Program-made: the position numbers and the translations under genes
Shown: piece by piece, positions 40,293 through 42,219 of the stretch
How positions within the stretch are numbered: the stretch's first letter is position 1
Layout of the letters: every line of letters begins with the position of its first letter
Assembly: GCF_001618005.1 (NCBI RefSeq)
Contig: NZ_LQXA01000026.1
Location: 1 to 42,219 of the forward strand
DNA length: 42,219 nucleotides
Reading direction: 5' to 3'
Source: Clavibacter tessellarius
GTDB taxonomy: Bacteria > Actinomycetota > Actinomycetes > Actinomycetales > Microbacteriaceae
The notes under the pieces: generated by a model
Told to the model about the DNA's origin: nothing
Database searches by the model: none
What the model saw: the letters and a program-made list of their open reading frames with translations, nothing else

Positions 40293-40873
40293 TCCGCGAC
40301 GGTTCGGCGAACCCCGCCGCACGGCGCACGCGCCGACGCGGTGGCGTCCGCCTCCTCGCGATGACGGGCCTCGCCGCTCTGGCCGCGCTCGCCGTCGCGG
40401 CGCCCGCCCAGGCCTTCAACCGGGAGGGCCCGCACTGGCCCACGGACCGGCTGACCATCGACACGTCCGCGGTGCCGACGGGAGGGTTCCACGATGCCCT
40501 CACCGACGCGGCGGCCGAGTACACCGCGCTCACCGACGTGAAGGTGGGCACCGAGGACGCGATCGGCTCGCCGTGGACCGCTCAGGTCATCGACGCCGGC
40601 GACGACGGCTACGAGGGCTACGCGCACTGGCGCTACGACGGCGCCATGCACACGACCTCGGCGGACATGCACCTCAACAGCCAGTACCTCGACGACTCCC
40701 TGCCGCGGGACCGGCTCAAGGTGGTGTGGGAGCACGAGTCGGGGCACGTGCTGGGGCTCGCGCACGTGACGGACCTCGACCGCGTCATGTACCCCATCCC
40801 CTCCGACGCCTACGCCGACGGGGTCACCGGCCTCACCGACGACGAGGTCGCCGGGATCGACTTCCTCTACTGA
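40289..40873 (+). CDS. Secreted matrixin-like metalloprotease (M10)
   Basis: A 194-residue exported zinc protease. A signal peptide (LLAMTGLAALAALAVAAPAQA) is followed directly by the catalytic domain. The zinc motif is HESGHVLGLAH (His149, His153 and His159, with Glu150), and the Met-turn is VMYP with Met167. No propeptide with a cysteine-switch motif is present. This small single-domain layout fits bacterial matrixin-like enzymes. It overlaps the PepX-like gene upstream and the lipoprotein gene downstream (TGATG), so all three are co-translated. Endoprotease plus X-Pro peptidase would suit digestion of proline-rich host or matrix proteins. Confidence 0.88.
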   Translation: MIRDGSANPAARRTRRRGGVRLLAMTGLAALAALAVAAPAQAFNREGPHWPTDRLTIDTSAVPTGGFHDALTDAAAEYTALTDVKVGTEDAIGSPWTAQVIDAGDDGYEGYAHWRYDGAMHTTSADMHLNSQYLDDSLPRDRLKVVWEHESGHVLGLAHVTDLDRVMYPIPSDAYADGVTGLTDDEVAGIDFLY

Positions 40874-41586
40874 TGGGCACGCAGATGAACGCACGCACGA
40901 GCACCCTCCACCTCGCCGCCCTCGCCTCCCTCGCGCTCGGGGCGAGCGCGCTCCTGCTCACCGGCTGCAGCGCGGGCACGGCGCCTGGCCCCGCCGCCGC
41001 GCCGGCGGGCGACGGCATGTCGATGCAGATGGGCGACGGCTCGTCGATGCCCATGGGCGACGGCACGTCGATGCCGGCGGGACCGGGATCGCACACCCAC
41101 GGATCGCGCCACACCCACTACGGCTCGCTCGCCGCGCTCGCGGGCGACAGCGTCGAGATCGTCACGGGCACCGTCGTCGCGCAGCGCGTGGTGACCGACC
41201 TCGGGCCCAGAGCGCCGGCCACCGTCTCGACCGTCCGGGTCGCGACGGTCGCGAAGGCGGCCGACGGCCTCGCGGCCGGAGGGACGGTCGACGTGCGGCA
41301 GATCGGCACGGCCGCGCAGCCCGGCCCTGCGGCGATGATGCAGGCGGGATCCACGTACCTCCTCTACCTGCGGCCGTCGCGCCTGCCGGGCGAGGCGGCG
41401 TCCCAGTCCTTCGTGACGGGCGGATCGGCGGGGCTCTTCGGCGCTCCCGACCCGGCCGCGGCCCACGCCCAGGCCGACACGGACGCCGCGGAGGAGTCGA
41501 CGCAGCCGGCGGCGTTCCTGCGGCTCGACGACGACGGGGGCGACACCCTGCCGGAGCGGGTCACCGCCGACGGAGCCCTCGGCTGA
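40873..41586 (+). CDS. Met/His-rich lipoprotein, probably copper related
   Basis: A 237-residue lipoprotein with lipobox LTGC (Cys32). The segment right after it is a near-repeat of Met- and Gly-rich units, GDGMSMQM, GDGSSMPM, GDGTSMPAG, then SHTHGSRHTHYG, of the kind that bind Cu(I)/Cu(II) in copper tolerance proteins. The rest is an ordinary domain (VEIVTGTVVAQRVVTDLGP) with a disordered acidic tail. The ATG overlaps the metalloprotease stop. It is followed by a membrane protein also rich in Met and His. Copper binding is inferred from composition only. Confidence 0.75.
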   Translation: MGTQMNARTSTLHLAALASLALGASALLLTGCSAGTAPGPAAAPAGDGMSMQMGDGSSMPMGDGTSMPAGPGSHTHGSRHTHYGSLAALAGDSVEIVTGTVVAQRVVTDLGPRAPATVSTVRVATVAKAADGLAAGGTVDVRQIGTAAQPGPAAMMQAGSTYLLYLRPSRLPGEAASQSFVTGGSAGLFGAPDPAAAHAQADTDAAEESTQPAAFLRLDDDGGDTLPERVTADGALG

Positions 41587-41672
41587 CGGACGGCGACGTG
41601 CCTCCGGGTCTCCGGTCCCGGGGGCGCGGCGGCGCTCGCGTACCCTGGTCGGGACGACCGGGAGGCGGACGG

Positions 41673-42219
41673 GTGCAGGCACGGCAGGAGCGGATGCGGC
41701 GCGCCGCGCTGTCCGCGCTGGTCTGCACGCTCGTCACGGCGACCGCGCACGCGGCCGCGGGTGGCGGGGTCCCGCATCCGCTCGTCCTCGGCCTCGCGCT
41801 CGTCGCGGGCGTCGTCCTCTGCTTCGCGCTCGGCGGCCGTCGCGTGACGCTCGCGCACCTCGCGCTCGCCGTCGGCGCCACCCAGGGCGTGCTGCACGCG
41901 GCCTTCACGTTCGGCGGCTCCGGCATGGGCGCGGGCGGGGGCATGGCCGGCGGATCCGCCGCGTCGCTCGCTGGCGTCGGGCACGGCCACGCGCTCGCCG
42001 CCGCCGAGGCCGCACGCGCGCTCGCCGACCCGGGCGCCATGGCGATGCCCGCCGACCACGACGGCGCGATGCTGCTCGCCCACGTCATCGCCGGCCTCAT
42101 CAGCGTGTGCTCGCTGCGCGCCGGAGCCGACGCCGTCCGCCGCGTCGTCCGGGCGCTCGCCGTGCGCGTGCGCGGCGCGATCTCCGGGGCCGTCGGCGCG
42201 CTGGTCGCAGCGGCCGTCG
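41673..42219 (+). CDS. Met/His-rich membrane protein, 3' end outside window
   Basis: An incomplete frame of 182 codons that stays open to the window edge. It has membrane helices at VLGLALVAGVVLCFALGG, LALAVGATQGVLHAAFTFG and MLLAHVIAGLISVCSL. A loop rich in Gly, Met and His (GSGMGAGGGMAGG, then VGHGHALAAAEAARA, then MAMPADHDGAM) lies between the second and third. Similar small membrane proteins occur beside copper-responsive YcnI/CopC genes in actinobacteria, but this is from memory. GTG is chosen because GGGAGG lies about 8 bases upstream; an ATG at 41694 is an alternative. Confidence 0.6.
   Translation, partial: MQARQERMRRAALSALVCTLVTATAHAAAGGGVPHPLVLGLALVAGVVLCFALGGRRVTLAHLALAVGATQGVLHAAFTFGGSGMGAGGGMAGGSAASLAGVGHGHALAAAEAARALADPGAMAMPADHDGAMLLAHVIAGLISVCSLRAGADAVRRVVRALAVRVRGAISGAVGALVAAAV

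Overview
This is a high-GC (roughly 70-75%), gene-dense actinobacterial chromosome segment. Protein style (short spacers, start/stop overlaps of ATGA, GTGA or TGATG, NarL and PadR regulators, WYL regulator, APC permease with a soluble tail, chymotrypsin-like secreted protease, copper-type Met/His-rich lipoprotein) fits Microbacteriaceae, most likely Clavibacter or a close relative. This is a judgement from protein style, since no search could be run. I saw no tRNA, rRNA, CRISPR array, transposase or integrase.

Layout. 1-4133: end of an ArfB-like ribosome rescue factor, an LLM flavin oxidoreductase, an orphan YefM-type antitoxin tail facing a DUF2200 gene, then a DUF2283/TetR pair facing an MDR oxidoreductase across two TetR-type operators. 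4214-7340: a PadR-HAAS-ABC module whose ABC gene is cut off at the 3' end of a histidine kinase. The kinase operon begins with a 28-residue cationic Cys peptide and diverges from a NarL-type response regulator. 7337-10367: a YdeI-like protein, an acetyltransferase, a HAD phosphatase with two SMR pumps, and two tiny membrane proteins. 10434-13174: a perfect hairpin terminator, a secreted histidine-rich repeat protein, an N-methyltryptophan oxidase-like enzyme and a coiled-coil protein of unknown role.

13324-22397 is a long minus-strand operon: oligopeptide-type ABC importer (binding protein, two permeases, fused double ATPase), a CocE/NonD hydrolase and a TetR regulator, all overlapping, followed by an AXE1-type esterase. 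It appears to import an acylated or peptide-like substrate and hydrolyse it in the cytoplasm. A perfect palindrome sits just upstream of its first gene.

22700-29890 is the accessory zone. The 3' end of an APC permease gene occurs three times in the same orientation: intact at 27761, about 300 bases at 25862-26161, and about 70 bases at 23522-23593. Between the copies lie a secreted 156-residue protein, a VOC protein, a WYL regulator, a relic of a regulatory region resembling that of the importer operon, and a lower-GC pair of exported proteins. A serine protease with Gln in place of the catalytic His lies just outside.

30043-38050 is ordinary chromosome: an MFS pump, an amber-interrupted small frame, an SDR, an FAD monooxygenase, an ECF sigma factor overlapping an Ogt-type alkyltransferase, an orphan response regulator behind a hairpin-rich leader, and a Gfo/Idh/MocA oxidoreductase. 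38283-42219 is an overlapping secretion operon: PepX-like peptidase, matrixin-like metalloprotease, Met/His-rich lipoprotein, then a membrane protein cut by the window edge.
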